DNA from: Thalassospira lucentensis
GTDB taxonomy: Bacteria > Pseudomonadota > Alphaproteobacteria > Rhodospirillales > Thalassospiraceae
DNA: 64,000 bases
Assembly (NCBI RefSeq): GCF_032921865.1
Contig: NZ_CP136684.1
Span: forward strand, 2,329,001 to 2,393,000
Direction of reading: 5' to 3'
Shown: positions 1 to 8,751 of the stretch, one piece after another
Position numbering within the stretch: the stretch's first letter is position 1
Layout: each line of letters begins with the position of its first letter
Translations under genes and position numbers: made by a program
Notes under the pieces: generated by a model
What the model was told of the DNA's origin: nothing
What the model saw: the letters and a program-made list of their open reading frames with translations, nothing else
The model's database searches: none

Positions 1-1103
1 AACATCTTTTCCTGTGCCCGGCGTGATGCGGTGCCGTCGGACTGGAATTCCGGCGCCAGATTATAGAACCGTATGAAACCGTAATCTTCTTCACGCAGGT
101 CAAAGAAATCTGCGGTTTCGGGTGTCATGGATTTCAGATGACCGTCCAGTCGCGTAATGGCAAGCGACAGGTCGCTGATATCATCAGGAGCACGCATGTG
201 ATGGATAATGCGGCCCGAGGATCGCGGTTGCCGATTGGCAAGAACAAAGACCACGATGGTCATGATGATCGTGATGACCGCCCCGATAAACAGAACCATT
301 TCCGGGCTGAACATGGCCTGATTTGCGAGGGCCGGATCAGCCGTGACATCGACATGCCACTGGCGACCGGCAATGTCGACGGCGGTAGTCTGTTCCAGCC
401 TGGGATCATCACCTTCGCCCTGAAGGTCAAACAGGACGGTGTCACCTTCGCGGACACGGACCGAATAACCGATGATACCCTCGTCATCGATAACCGATGT
501 CAGCATGGTCCGGATGCGCACAACACCGTTGATCACGCCAATGATCTGCCCATCCCGGCTGAGTACGGGGGTATAGACGGCAAAGCCGCGACCACCCTGC
601 AGCAATTCAAGGGTCGGGGTGATCTGTGTGCGGCGCTGATCAAGTGCGATATCAAGAACCGGGCCGGCAAGCGGATGGCGTTTAAGATCCGCACCCATTG
701 CCGGGACATTCCCCTTAATCGGGGCGACATACATGATGATGTAATTGGGCGTGACCCAGTTTACGGCCTGAAGGGCAGGGAAGCGGGCCTGCAGTGGGGT
801 GGCGAGGCTAAGATAGTCGCGTTCTTCCGTCGGTGCGCCGTCCTGCCAGTTATCGGCGAAAGTTTCCAGCACATGCAGATTGTTATCGACGATCTGTTTG
901 ACCTGCCGTGCGATGCTAAGAGACATGATCCGCGCAGACGACAGCAGCATTGTATCGCGGTTCTGAAGCGCGTTGCTCCAGAGCAGGAAGGTCGAGAGTG
1001 CCAGCAGCACAGCGGTCATGAAGCTGGCAAGAAGGGCCTGCTTGCGAATGCCTGTTTTGCGCTCGGTTGCTGTTTCTTCAGTTGGCCGGTTATCGTCTTC
1101 CAT
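1..1103 (-). CDS. CHASE-domain membrane sensor protein (C-terminus cut by window edge)
   Basis: The frame opens at an ATG at 1103 and runs off the left edge with 367 codons visible. Two hydrophobic segments (about residues 22-42 and 270-290) bracket a periplasmic region of about 225 residues. That region resembles the CHASE sensor family: an aromatic stretch VNWVTPNYIIMYVAPI near 115-130, and GRGFAVYTPV followed by IIGVINGVVRI near 170-197. After the second membrane segment the cytoplasmic part begins and is truncated before any output domain, so it could be a histidine kinase, a GGDEF/EAL protein or another CHASE receptor. Near the visible end, residues 330-350 could begin a further domain, but none is identifiable. 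The upstream ribosome-binding signal is weak (GGGGAAG just before the ATG). Confident for the sensor half; the output type is unknown. Confidence 0.75.
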   Translation of the reverse strand, partial: MEDDNRPTEETATERKTGIRKQALLASFMTAVLLALSTFLLWSNALQNRDTMLLSSARIMSLSIARQVKQIVDNNLHVLETFADNWQDGAPTEERDYLSLATPLQARFPALQAVNWVTPNYIIMYVAPIKGNVPAMGADLKRHPLAGPVLDIALDQRRTQITPTLELLQGGRGFAVYTPVLSRDGQIIGVINGVVRIRTMLTSVIDDEGIIGYSVRVREGDTVLFDLQGEGDDPRLEQTTAVDIAGRQWHVDVTADPALANQAMFSPEMVLFIGAVITIIMTIVVFVLANRQPRSSGRIIHHMRAPDDISDLSLAITRLDGHLKSMTPETADFFDLREEDYGFIRFYNLAPEFQSDGTASRRAQEKM

Positions 1104-1512
1104 GTCTTCCCCAAGTCTCACGGTTATGGCGGACCGTGATATTATTCTGCGTCTCGACCGTACGGGACAGATTGCACCTATTGGCAGCTGTCACAATGAT
1201 TGCACTGACGGGACGGCGTTCTTGTGATTATCGAAAATGGCCTCACCGCGCTTTGTGGCCCCCAGATTAATCCACTACGCTGTTTATGGGGGCATTCTTA
1301 CACGATTTTAAGGGTTTGAGCGTGCGCAAAAGACAATAAAAGCCAAATTTCAACTGACCGGCAGGTCACTTGCCGGAGCGAAAGGCGGATTTCCGGCCTT
1401 TGGGCAGCCATGCATTGTGCGGGTCTGTTCGCCATAGCATATCTGGTGTATGTCGATGTCCGACGCGCCATCCCGCAAGGTGCTTAGAAATATCGATCCA
1501 AAGAGAGAGTTC
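1104..1512. other. Intergenic region between divergent genes
   Basis: About 400 bp separate the sensor gene (minus) from the methyltransferase (plus), so both promoters should be here. Only one feature stands out: a CCGGCA/TGCCGG inverted repeat at 1358-1376 with a 7-nt loop, not followed by a T tract. No convincing gene or RNA was seen. Confidence 0.4.
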
Positions 1513-2910
1513 ATGAAACATCATCACCGTAATCCCCGTGCCCGCGGTGGGCGTCGTAAGTCCGCGCCGCGTCGCGATCCGTTGATCGGGTTTGAGGCGA
1601 CGACGACTATCCGTGAAATCGGTGCGCGGGGTGACGGTATTGCAAGCATCACGGGGCCGGATGGTTCCAGTATCATCGCCTATGTCGATTGCGTACTGCC
1701 TGGGGATGAAGTGCGTGTGGCGCTGCGTCAGAAACGCGGTGACGGATATGGTGCGGAACTGGTCGAACTGATCGCGCGCAGTGCTCCTGCCAGTGCCCCG
1801 CGGTGCAGCCATTATGAAAGCTGCGGCGGATGTGCGCTTCAGCATCTTGATGATGACAGTTATCGCGACTGGAAGCGCCAGAAGGCAATTATCGCAGTTC
1901 AGCGTGCCGGAATTGATCCCGACGAGGCAGAGGAACTGGTGGGGGCTGTCGAAATTTCGCCGCCGGCAAGTCGCCGCCGGGCGGGTTTTGCGGTTCATGT
2001 GGGGGCAACCGGTGTTCATGTTGGTTTCCATGGCCGGTTCAGCCACACTGTTGTCAACATTACCAACTGCGCGGTTTTGCATCCGGACCTGATGGCGTTT
2101 CGTGATGCCTTTGAAACCTTTCTTGGCGAATGTGATCCGGATGCTGCCAAGACGATCAAGGAAGTGTTTGCGACCCGTGCAGACAATGGCCTTGATGTGG
2201 TGATACATGCGGGGGTCGAGCCGGGGCTCGATATGCGGCAGGATCTGGCCGAATTTGCCGAAAATCTTGATCTGGCAAGGCTAAGCTGGAAAGTCGGCGA
2301 CGCAAATGATGAGCCGGTTGCCGCACGCCGTACGCCGACCGTGGCATTTGAGGGGATTGATGTCCCGGTTCCGCCCGGTGGTTTCCTTCAGGCGACGCAA
2401 AGTGGCGAGGCATCGCTTGTCAATGCCATCAAGACGGCCTTGCAACGCATTCCGGCCCGCCATGTTGCCGATCTGTTTTGCGGCATTGGCAGCTTTACCT
2501 TTGCACTGGCACTCGGCGGGGACCGACGCAATGTCGTGGCGGTCGAGAGTGATCCACGTGCAGTGCGCAGCCTTCAGTATGCGGTGGGGCAATCGTCGAG
2601 TCCGATCAAGGTTGTCGAACGCGATCTGTTCCGGCGGCCGCTGGATAAACCCGATCTTTCGGGGCTTGATCTGGTGCTGTTTGATCCGCCGCGGGCAGGC
2701 GCGTTGGCGCAGTGCGAGTATCTTGCTGTCGACGGGCCGGAATGGCTGATTGCGGTATCCTGCAATCCGGCAACTTTTTCGCGTGATATCAGGGTGTTGC
2801 GCAATGGTGGCTATGAGCTGAAACAGGTGGTGCCGGTAGACCAGTTTTTATGGTCATCGCATCTTGAATTGTTTGCTGTTTTGCATCGCCCGAAGTCGGC
2901 TTTGTCGTAA
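1513..2910 (+). CDS. 23S rRNA (uracil-C5)-methyltransferase, RlmD/TrmA family
   Basis: Predicted SAM-dependent RNA m5U methyltransferase. An N-terminal TRAM-like segment (about residues 20-80) is followed by an iron-sulfur cysteine cluster, CSHYESCGGC, from residue 98, with a probable fourth ligand in ITNCAVL near 186. The C-terminal Rossmann methyltransferase domain carries LFCGIGSF near 320, VAVESDPRA, LFDPPRAG, and the catalytic cysteine in VSCNPATF (Cys417). These are the hallmarks of the RumA/RlmD group, so the likely product is m5U in 23S rRNA. Assignment to one position (747 or 1939) cannot be made from sequence alone. The ATG at 1513 is preferred because GAGAGAG precedes it. An in-frame ATG at 1450 would add 21 residues but lacks a ribosome-binding site. 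The basic start (KHHHRNPRARGGRRK) suits RNA binding. Confidence 0.88.
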   Translation: MKHHHRNPRARGGRRKSAPRRDPLIGFEATTTIREIGARGDGIASITGPDGSSIIAYVDCVLPGDEVRVALRQKRGDGYGAELVELIARSAPASAPRCSHYESCGGCALQHLDDDSYRDWKRQKAIIAVQRAGIDPDEAEELVGAVEISPPASRRRAGFAVHVGATGVHVGFHGRFSHTVVNITNCAVLHPDLMAFRDAFETFLGECDPDAAKTIKEVFATRADNGLDVVIHAGVEPGLDMRQDLAEFAENLDLARLSWKVGDANDEPVAARRTPTVAFEGIDVPVPPGGFLQATQSGEASLVNAIKTALQRIPARHVADLFCGIGSFTFALALGGDRRNVVAVESDPRAVRSLQYAVGQSSSPIKVVERDLFRRPLDKPDLSGLDLVLFDPPRAGALAQCEYLAVDGPEWLIAVSCNPATFSRDIRVLRNGGYELKQVVPVDQFLWSSHLELFAVLHRPKSALS

Positions 2911-2993
2911 ACTTCTTCAGTTGCTTGTTTTGGTTTAATATTTAACCTCAAATACGCTATACTTATGTCTGGTTTTTCCGCCGGACTTCCAGG

Positions 2994-4148
2994 ATGGGCT
3001 GCCCGGATTTGAACCATTGTGGTTCGGACCGGGGCGCGGCATGTAGCTGCATAACCGGCTTTTGTGCGGAAACGGTATTGCAGGCAGTTGGTAGCCCTTA
3101 TCCGGTCTATACTGACACCGCGCGCGCGATTGCGCCGCAGAACCGTCTGCTTGCGTCCGTCAACAGCATCCAAAGCAGTACTTCCCAGAATACCAGCCGC
3201 AGCAATGATGCTCTTCGCAATAGTAGTGCTGCATCCCAGAGCCTGCGCGGATCACTTGGGCGCGCAGATGATCTTCTTGATGTCGCTGCCAACGATCTCT
3301 CGCGGATCGGTTCGGTTCTTGATGAGATTGATACGCTGGTCACCAGCGTTGAAAACAATTCATCGCTTTCGCGGACCGAGCGCGCATTTATTTCATCACA
3401 GATTCAGGATTATCTCGAACAGATCGACGATATTGCGGCCAGCAGCAATTACGATGGTCAAGATCTGCTTATTAGTGACCGAACAATTGAATTGCAGATC
3501 GGGTCCGGCACGACATCCAGTGATCGCCTGAATGTCGAACTGTTTGCATCTGGTACCGAGGGACTGGCCACCGGCTTCTCCGCCATTGATGTTTCGGATG
3601 ATGCGGCAGTTTCGAATGCGCGTGATCTTGTCGATGCCGCGCAGGAAGCCCTTTCCAGCCGGGAACTGTCGTTACAGGCGGATCGTCAAAGCATTGCCGG
3701 TGCCGCAGATCGCAGCCGCGTTTCGCAGGTCGCGGGGGATAATATCCTGCAGGCGCAGCTTGCCGCCGCCGAGCCAAACATCACCGATCAGGCACGGTCA
3801 GGAATTATAGAGGCATTCCAGGGCTATCTTGGCGAGGTATCCGCACGGTTGCAGGACCAGACCGTGACCGTTGGGGGCATCAGCCTGCCAGAACCGCGGC
3901 CAGAACCTGTTACCGAGCGGGATGATCCGTTTGCCTATGATCCAAATGCGGATCCGTTTGACCAGGATGATAGGGAATACTTCACACCGGATGCGCGAAC
4001 AAATACCAGTAATCCGCCTCTATCCACCGGGTTTGGTGGCTATGACAGCAACGGCAGTGGCACGGGAATTGGCGGGGCTTCGTCAGGCGGCGGCAGGGCA
4101 GGTGGTGCGAGTGGAACTAGTGGATCGCGTGTGTCGATAGAAGCCTGA
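2994..4148 (+). CDS. Flagellin-like protein (orphan, function unknown)
   Basis: Residues of about 40-170 read like the flagellin N-terminal D0/D1 helices: SxxSLRxSLGRADD, then AANDLSRIGSVLDEID, then DYLEQIDDIAASSNYDGQ, the last being the classic 'IA..T.YNGQ.LL' flagellin signature. Residues of about 190-260 resemble the flagellin C-terminal helices (AIDVSDDAAVSNARDLVDAA, then LQADRQSIAGAADRSRVSQ). The remaining tail is Pro/Asp-rich and then Gly/Ser-rich (positions about 3880-4140), which is not flagellin-like. No other flagellar gene is nearby. The start is uncertain. The ATG at 2994 gives a cysteine-rich leader that looks unlike coding sequence, and a TTG at 3078 would remove it. Secretion by a flagellar or other export system is possible but unproven. 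Confidence 0.6.
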   Translation: MGCPDLNHCGSDRGAACSCITGFCAETVLQAVGSPYPVYTDTARAIAPQNRLLASVNSIQSSTSQNTSRSNDALRNSSAASQSLRGSLGRADDLLDVAANDLSRIGSVLDEIDTLVTSVENNSSLSRTERAFISSQIQDYLEQIDDIAASSNYDGQDLLISDRTIELQIGSGTTSSDRLNVELFASGTEGLATGFSAIDVSDDAAVSNARDLVDAAQEALSSRELSLQADRQSIAGAADRSRVSQVAGDNILQAQLAAAEPNITDQARSGIIEAFQGYLGEVSARLQDQTVTVGGISLPEPRPEPVTERDDPFAYDPNADPFDQDDREYFTPDARTNTSNPPLSTGFGGYDSNGSGTGIGGASSGGGRAGGASGTSGSRVSIEA

Positions 4149-4188
4149 TGTTCTCGTCCTTGCCCCTGACAGAGACGTAAAAAGACCT

Positions 4189-4701
4189 CTATTCGATATA
4201 TTCCCCGTCATAGATGCCCCAGTAACCCTGTCGCGGTGCCCATCCCTCGAAATCGCCAAACTGTAACTGGCACCAGTCAACAGAACGCGGGCAGGCTTCG
4301 ATCTTGCCGATGACGGAATTGGAAATCAGGGCGATCTTGCGCGCATTTTCATCGGCTGCGGAATAAAGCGTGATGGTGTCGGCGGTAACAATCACATGAC
4401 GTGATCCAAGCAAAAGGCTTTGATGTACCCATCCTTCGCTGCCTTCCCAGTCGCGAACCTTGCGCCAGGTGTCAAATTCCGAAATTACTTCCATCGGCAT
4501 GTTGCGGCGCTGATAAATCCAGACCTTTGGATATCGCAGACCGGGTCCGGATCGCAGGTGAACCTTATCTGATCGCAACGCAACAAAGCGCGGGATCGGC
4601 AGACCTGACTCCTGTGCGCTGGCGACAATCGGCGCGACAAGGCTGCCAAGGATCAACATGGCGATAAAAGTATGAAGGAATTTACGGCTGATCCGCGGCA
4701 T
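4189..4701 (-). CDS. Exported bacterial SH3-domain protein
   Basis: A 170-residue protein with an N-terminal signal peptide (basic PRISRKF, hydrophobic core, probable cleavage after ASA near residue 29). Two SH3-like units follow. The first, about residues 38-95, contains LRSGPGLRYPKVWIYQRRNMP followed by WRKVRDWEGSEGWVHQSLL. A second, weaker one, at about 100-165, includes ITLYSAADENA and the paired cysteines ACPRSVDWC. Such proteins are periplasmic or cell-wall binding. Alphaproteobacterial members are widely seen as stand-alone genes of unknown role. It is convergent with the flagellin-like gene and divergent from the dehydrogenase gene. Domain and export are clear; the biological function is not. 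Confidence 0.8.
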   Translation of the reverse strand: MPRISRKFLHTFIAMLILGSLVAPIVASAQESGLPIPRFVALRSDKVHLRSGPGLRYPKVWIYQRRNMPMEVISEFDTWRKVRDWEGSEGWVHQSLLLGSRHVIVTADTITLYSAADENARKIALISNSVIGKIEACPRSVDWCQLQFGDFEGWAPRQGYWGIYDGEYIE

Positions 4702-4903
4702 TGTGACGGTTTTCCCTGCTCTTTCTTCTGCTGCCGGAAATCGGCGAACCTCAGTCTTTAAGAAATAAAATTACAAAAATGACGTCAAAATTCTTGCTTT
4801 AATACCCTGTGCCGTGGCATCACTGCATTGCGGCAAGAGCGCATTTGGCGCATGAAACCCATCTTGTCAGCAAAAGAGTTAAAAGACCGCATAGGAACGG
4901 CAG

Positions 4904-5890
4904 ATGACCAAGAAAAAACCGCTCGTCATCGTGACCCGCAAACTGCCGGAAGCGATTGAAACCCGCATGATGGAACTGTTTGATGCGCGCCTGAACATCG
5001 ACGATGTGCCGATGTCCAAGCCCGAACTGATCGAAGCGGTCAAACAGGCAGATGTCCTTGTCCCGACGGTAACCGACCGGATCGATTCCGCCGTGCTTGC
5101 CCATGCGGGGCCGAATTTGCGCCTGATCGCCAATTTCGGGACGGGTGTTGACCATGTCGATCTGCAAACCGCACGGTCGCGCGGCATCACCGTGACCAAC
5201 ACACCCGATGTCCTGACCGAAGACACCGCCGACATGACGATGGCGCTGATCCTTGCGGTATCGCGTCGCGTGGCCGAAGGTGAACGCATGATCCGCAGCG
5301 GCGAATGGAGTGGCTGGGCGCCAACATCCATGCTGGGGCATCGTATCTGGGGCAAGCGGCTTGGCATTGTCGGTATGGGACGCATTGGCCGGGCCTTGGC
5401 CCGGCGGGCAAAGGGTTTTGGTCTTTCGGTGCATTATCATAACCGCCGCCGCGTTCATCCTGATACCGAGGCAGAACTGGATGCGACCTGGTGGGAAAGC
5501 CTGGATCAGATGTTGGCCCATGTTGATGTTGTGTCGGTCAACTGCCCGCATACACCGGCAACCTATCATCTGCTGTCGGCCCGTCGCCTTAAACTGATGC
5601 AGCCGCACGCCATTCTGGTCAATACGGCCCGTGGCGAGATTGTCGATGAACCGGCATTGACCCGGATGCTGGCCGATCGTGAAATTGCCGGGGCCGGGCT
5701 TGACGTGTTCGAACATGAACCGGCCGTAAACCCGAAATTGCTTGAGCTGCAGAACGCTGTCCTGCTGCCGCATATGGGGTCGGCTACCATCGAGGGGCGT
5801 GTTGATATGGGCGAAAAGGTCCTGATCAATATCAAGACCTTTGTTGATGGTCACACGCCGCCGGATCGGGTGATTGAAGGATTGCTTTAA
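4904..5890 (+). CDS. NAD(P)-dependent D-2-hydroxyacid dehydrogenase (glyoxylate/hydroxypyruvate reductase type)
   Basis: A 328-residue member of the D-isomer 2-hydroxyacid dehydrogenase family. The substrate-binding region contains NFGTGVDHVDL. The dinucleotide fold has GIVGMGRIG near residues 154-162. The catalytic Arg is in VNTARGEIVDE, Glu is in LDVFEHEP, and the His is in LLPHMGSAT, in the usual order. The segment after the glycine motif, HYHNRRRV, places arginines at the cofactor ribose site, which fits NADPH preference as in glyoxylate reductases (inference). The exact substrate is not determined by sequence. AGGAACGGCAG precedes the ATG. A strong terminator follows, so it is probably monocistronic. 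Confidence 0.88.
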   Translation: MTKKKPLVIVTRKLPEAIETRMMELFDARLNIDDVPMSKPELIEAVKQADVLVPTVTDRIDSAVLAHAGPNLRLIANFGTGVDHVDLQTARSRGITVTNTPDVLTEDTADMTMALILAVSRRVAEGERMIRSGEWSGWAPTSMLGHRIWGKRLGIVGMGRIGRALARRAKGFGLSVHYHNRRRVHPDTEAELDATWWESLDQMLAHVDVVSVNCPHTPATYHLLSARRLKLMQPHAILVNTARGEIVDEPALTRMLADREIAGAGLDVFEHEPAVNPKLLELQNAVLLPHMGSATIEGRVDMGEKVLINIKTFVDGHTPPDRVIEGLL

Positions 5891-5923
5891 TCTGCTTTTT
5901 CGACGGTATTAAATGGTATTAAG

Positions 5924-5949
5924 CGACCCGCCAGATGGCGGGTCGTTTT
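5924..5949 (+). terminator. Rho-independent terminator after the dehydrogenase
   Basis: Perfect 9-bp stem CGACCCGCC / GGCGGGTCG with an AGAT tetraloop, followed by TTTTG, 33 bp after the stop codon. Confidence 0.9.
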
Positions 5950-6080
5950 GTTTGGGGCGGGCTCCTGTCATGAAATGTCAGGATGTGTTCTGTTTTTATT
6001 TCTCGGCCATTTCAATTTGTTGGTGGCTTGGTTATCACTAAGGGCAATATTTCCATCAGGATTTCCTTCAGGGGGCCACC

Positions 6081-6767
6081 ATGAGTTTCGTCTTTCCTGC
6101 TGCCAAACCTGTTACCGTTCCGGTGCAGAATTCGGATCAGCTTTTCCCGGTCAATCGTATCTTCTGCATCGGCAAGAATTATGCCGACCATGTGCGCGAA
6201 ATGGGCTCCGACCCGGCCGATACCCCGCCCTGCATCTTCATGAAGCCGACCGACTGCCTCAAAGTCGGCAACGGTGATCTAGCCTATCCGTCGGGAACCG
6301 AAGACCTCCATTACGAGGGGGAGCTGGTTGTTGCCCTTGGTGCGGGGGGCAAGAATCTGGATCGTGCAGCGGTTGAAGCCGCCATTTTCGGATATGCCGC
6401 AGGCCTTGATATGACCCGCCGCGATGTGCAGGCCGGTCTTAAGGACCGTCGTTTGCCATGGGATATGGCAAAGTCCTTTGATGATTGTGCCGCGATTTCG
6501 GCAATCCGGCCCAAGTCCGATGCCGGTAATCCGCAGGCAACCAATCTTAAACTGTCGGTCAATGGATCGGTCAAACAGGATGATACCACGGCCAAGATGA
6601 TCTGGCCGATGGTTGATGCGCTGGTGCATCTTTCGACACTGATCGAACTTAAAGCCGGCGATCTGCTGTTTACCGGAACGCCGGAAGGTGTCGGTCAGGT
6701 GGTTCGCGGTGATCGCATGGATGTTGTCATTGCTGGTGTTGCGGAACTGTCGGTCACGCTGAAATAG
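6081..6767 (+). CDS. Fumarylacetoacetate hydrolase (FAH) family protein
   Basis: A 228-residue single-domain FAH-fold protein. The motifs run in the family order: FCIGKNYADHVREMG near residues 28-42, PPCIFMKPTDCL, the metal-binding acidic motif HYEGELVV near 76-83, GLDMTRRDVQ near 107-116, and TGTPEGVG near 202-209. These proteins cleave or decarboxylate beta-keto acids (fumarylpyruvate, acylpyruvates, oxaloacetate, 2-hydroxyhepta-2,4-diene-1,7-dioate) with Mg2+ or Mn2+. The short form with this N-terminus most resembles the fumarylpyruvate hydrolase/acylpyruvase group, but the substrate cannot be fixed. GGGGG lies upstream of the ATG. It precedes the exonuclease gene by 71 bp. Confidence 0.85.
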   Translation: MSFVFPAAKPVTVPVQNSDQLFPVNRIFCIGKNYADHVREMGSDPADTPPCIFMKPTDCLKVGNGDLAYPSGTEDLHYEGELVVALGAGGKNLDRAAVEAAIFGYAAGLDMTRRDVQAGLKDRRLPWDMAKSFDDCAAISAIRPKSDAGNPQATNLKLSVNGSVKQDDTTAKMIWPMVDALVHLSTLIELKAGDLLFTGTPEGVGQVVRGDRMDVVIAGVAELSVTLK

Positions 6768-6838
6768 CATCAGGATATCGAGATACCGGGATTAAAGGGT
6801 CAGGGCCCAATTCACCCCATCAGGAAACGGAGTCCGTT

Positions 6839-7636
6839 TTGAAAATCGTCAGCTGGAATATCAATTCCGTTCGATTGCGCATCGAACAGGTCATAAAGTT
6901 TTTAGAAGAACAACAACCCGATGCGCTGTGTCTTCAAGAACTGAAATGCCCGGACGAGCATTTCCCCCACGAAGCATTTGAAGCCGCTGGTTACGTCCAT
7001 CGTCATAACCACGGCATGAAAAGCTATAACGGTGTCGCGATCCTGTCGCGGTTACCGTTTGCGGAAGTCGACATCAAGCATTTCTGCGGCAAGGAAGACC
7101 GCCGTCATTGCATGGTGGCGTTTGAAAACGGGGTCGAGCTGCATAATTTCTATATCCCGGCCGGGGGCGATGAACCGGATGTGACGATCAATGAAAAGTT
7201 CGCCCACAAGCTTTCATTCCTTGATGAAATGACCGCTTGGTGGGCGGAACGCCGGGTTGCCAATCCGGATCGCAAGGCCATTCTGGTTGGGGATTTCAAT
7301 ATTGCCCCGTCGGAAAATGACGTCTGGTCGCACAAGCAGCTTTTGAAAGTTGTCAGCCACACCCCGATCGAAGTCGAAAAACTCGAAGCATTTCGCAAGT
7401 CGGGCGATTTTGTGGACTCGGTGCGTGAAATCGTTGAAGAACCGGAAAAGCTGTTTAGCTGGTGGAGCTATCGTTCACGCGACTGGCGGGCAAGCAACAA
7501 GGGACGTCGTCTGGACCATGTCTGGATGACGCCGAATATGGCCGGAACGGTGCGCACGGCATCGGTCTATGACCTTGCCCGGGATTGGGAAAAACCTTCC
7601 GATCATGCACCGGTGGTTGTCGAATTTAATATCTGA
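6839..7636 (+). CDS. xth: Exodeoxyribonuclease III
   Basis: A 265-residue EEP-fold nuclease of the XthA family for base-excision repair: AP endonuclease and 3'-5' exonuclease. It opens with KIVSWNINSVR, followed by DALCLQELKCPD (metal-binding Glu), GVAILSR, GDFNIAP (Asp/Asn pair), the family-specific FSWWSYRS and RLDHVWM, and the catalytic SDHAPVVVEF at the end. The initiation codon is TTG at 6839: ACGGAG sits 6 nt upstream, and the protein then begins exactly at the conserved (M)KIVSWNINS. The length is normal for the family. Confidence 0.95.
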   Translation: MKIVSWNINSVRLRIEQVIKFLEEQQPDALCLQELKCPDEHFPHEAFEAAGYVHRHNHGMKSYNGVAILSRLPFAEVDIKHFCGKEDRRHCMVAFENGVELHNFYIPAGGDEPDVTINEKFAHKLSFLDEMTAWWAERRVANPDRKAILVGDFNIAPSENDVWSHKQLLKVVSHTPIEVEKLEAFRKSGDFVDSVREIVEEPEKLFSWWSYRSRDWRASNKGRRLDHVWMTPNMAGTVRTASVYDLARDWEKPSDHAPVVVEFNI

Positions 7637-7656
7637 ACACCGTTTTTCTCAGCATC

Positions 7657-7693
7657 AAACAGCGGGCCGGATTTATCCAGTCCGCTGTTTTTT
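7657..7693 (+). terminator. Rho-independent terminator after xth
   Basis: AAACAGCGG pairs with CCGCTGTTT (7657-7665 with 7682-7690), with GGAT/ATCC pairing inside, and the run of T continues to 7693. Confidence 0.85.
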
Positions 7694-7814
7694 CATCTAA
7701 AATGACTTGATCAGGGAGCTTGCCGGGGTGAAGCTTCTGATTGAAACAGGACACAACCGTCCCCAATTCTTTAAACAATTTTATCCCGATGAAACAAAAA
7801 GCAGGATACGGGCA

Positions 7815-8654
7815 ATGAAAAAGATCCTTATCGCGTTGGCAGCCATCATTTTGCTGGTCGTTGCCGGGCTTGTTTATGTCTATGTCAATCTCGACAGTAT
7901 CGTCAAAGCAACCATTGAAGAGGCGGGCACACGTGTGACGCTGGCCGATGTGACGGTGGACAACGTCAAGATTGAAACCACCCAGAACACGGCATCAATT
8001 GGCGGGCTGGTTGTAGGGAACCCGGATGGTTTTGAAACCGACTATGCCTTTTCACTGGGCAATATTTCGGTCCGGCTGGATGGATCAACCCTTACCAGCG
8101 ATACCATTCGTATTATCGAAGTGATCGTTGATGAACCAAGCGTGACCTACGAATTGGGGCAGGGATCGTCAAATATTGCGACCATTCAGCGTAATGTCGA
8201 AAGCTTTGTCCAGCGTATGTCCGGCCCGACGGGTGCGGGCGGTGCCGATGGCGGTAACGCGGATACGGCGGCGGATGATGGCACCGGCACCAAGGTCGTG
8301 ATCGAGAATGTTTATGTTCGCAATGGCAATGTCAGCGTATCGGCTGCGATGCTGAAGGGCAAAAAGCTGTCCTCGGGGCTTCCGGAAATTCACCTGAAGG
8401 ACATTGGCAAGGAAGAAGGCGGGGCAACCCCGGCGCAAGTTGCTGAGCAAATCATCACCGCCCTTAACACTGCAGTGTTCAAATCGGTTGCCAGCCTGAA
8501 TGTCGATGGGCTTTTGCAAGGGGTCGGTGACCTTGGCAAAGGTGTCACCGGATTGATTGGCGGTGCTGCCACCGGAACCGGCGGCGTGGTCAAGGACGGT
8601 GCGGGTGCCGTTGGTGATGCGGTCAAGGGACTGTTTGGCGGTTCGTCCGAATAA
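7815..8654 (+). CDS. AsmA-like membrane-anchored protein of unknown function
   Basis: A 279-residue protein with one N-terminal transmembrane anchor (about residues 4-24, ILIALAAIILLVVAGLVYVYV). The following beta-rich region contains TLADVTVDNVKIE, GGLVVGNPDGF, and SLGNISVRLDG. This pattern is common in AsmA/DUF748-like periplasmic proteins that span or organise the envelope. Residues of about 135-155 are a Gly/Asp/Ala-rich linker. The C-terminus is a glycine-rich amphipathic repeat (GVGDLGKGVTGLIGG, then GAGAVGDAVKGLFGG). The ATG at 7815 is chosen because AGGA lies 8 nt upstream and the membrane anchor follows at once. A longer frame from 7707 has no ribosome-binding site. Function is unknown; envelope lipid homeostasis is only suggested by the family. 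Confidence 0.75.
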   Translation: MKKILIALAAIILLVVAGLVYVYVNLDSIVKATIEEAGTRVTLADVTVDNVKIETTQNTASIGGLVVGNPDGFETDYAFSLGNISVRLDGSTLTSDTIRIIEVIVDEPSVTYELGQGSSNIATIQRNVESFVQRMSGPTGAGGADGGNADTAADDGTGTKVVIENVYVRNGNVSVSAAMLKGKKLSSGLPEIHLKDIGKEEGGATPAQVAEQIITALNTAVFKSVASLNVDGLLQGVGDLGKGVTGLIGGAATGTGGVVKDGAGAVGDAVKGLFGGSSE

Positions 8655-8714
8655 CGGGACTCGGGACTGGAATTACGGGATATTTCAATAATATCCGTAT
8701 AATCAATGTCTTGG

Positions 8715-8751
8715 CGGAAGGAGCGATTATCGCTTCTTCCGTTTTCTTTTT
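8715..8751 (+). terminator. Rho-independent terminator after the AsmA-like gene
   Basis: Stem CGGAAGGAGCG / CGCTTCTTCCG (8715-8725 with 8731-8741, one G-U pair) followed by TTTTCTTTTT. Confidence 0.9.

Noticed and set aside
138-1139. A 333-codon plus-strand frame at the left edge
   Set aside because: It is the antisense of the CHASE-domain gene; the minus frame gives a membrane-anchored sensor with clear family motifs, the plus frame has no recognisable domain.
2985-3065. Possible tRNA on the minus strand because of GGTTCAAATCC
   Set aside because: The T-loop-like string is present but its flanks do not form a 5-bp stem, and no acceptor or anticodon arm can be drawn.
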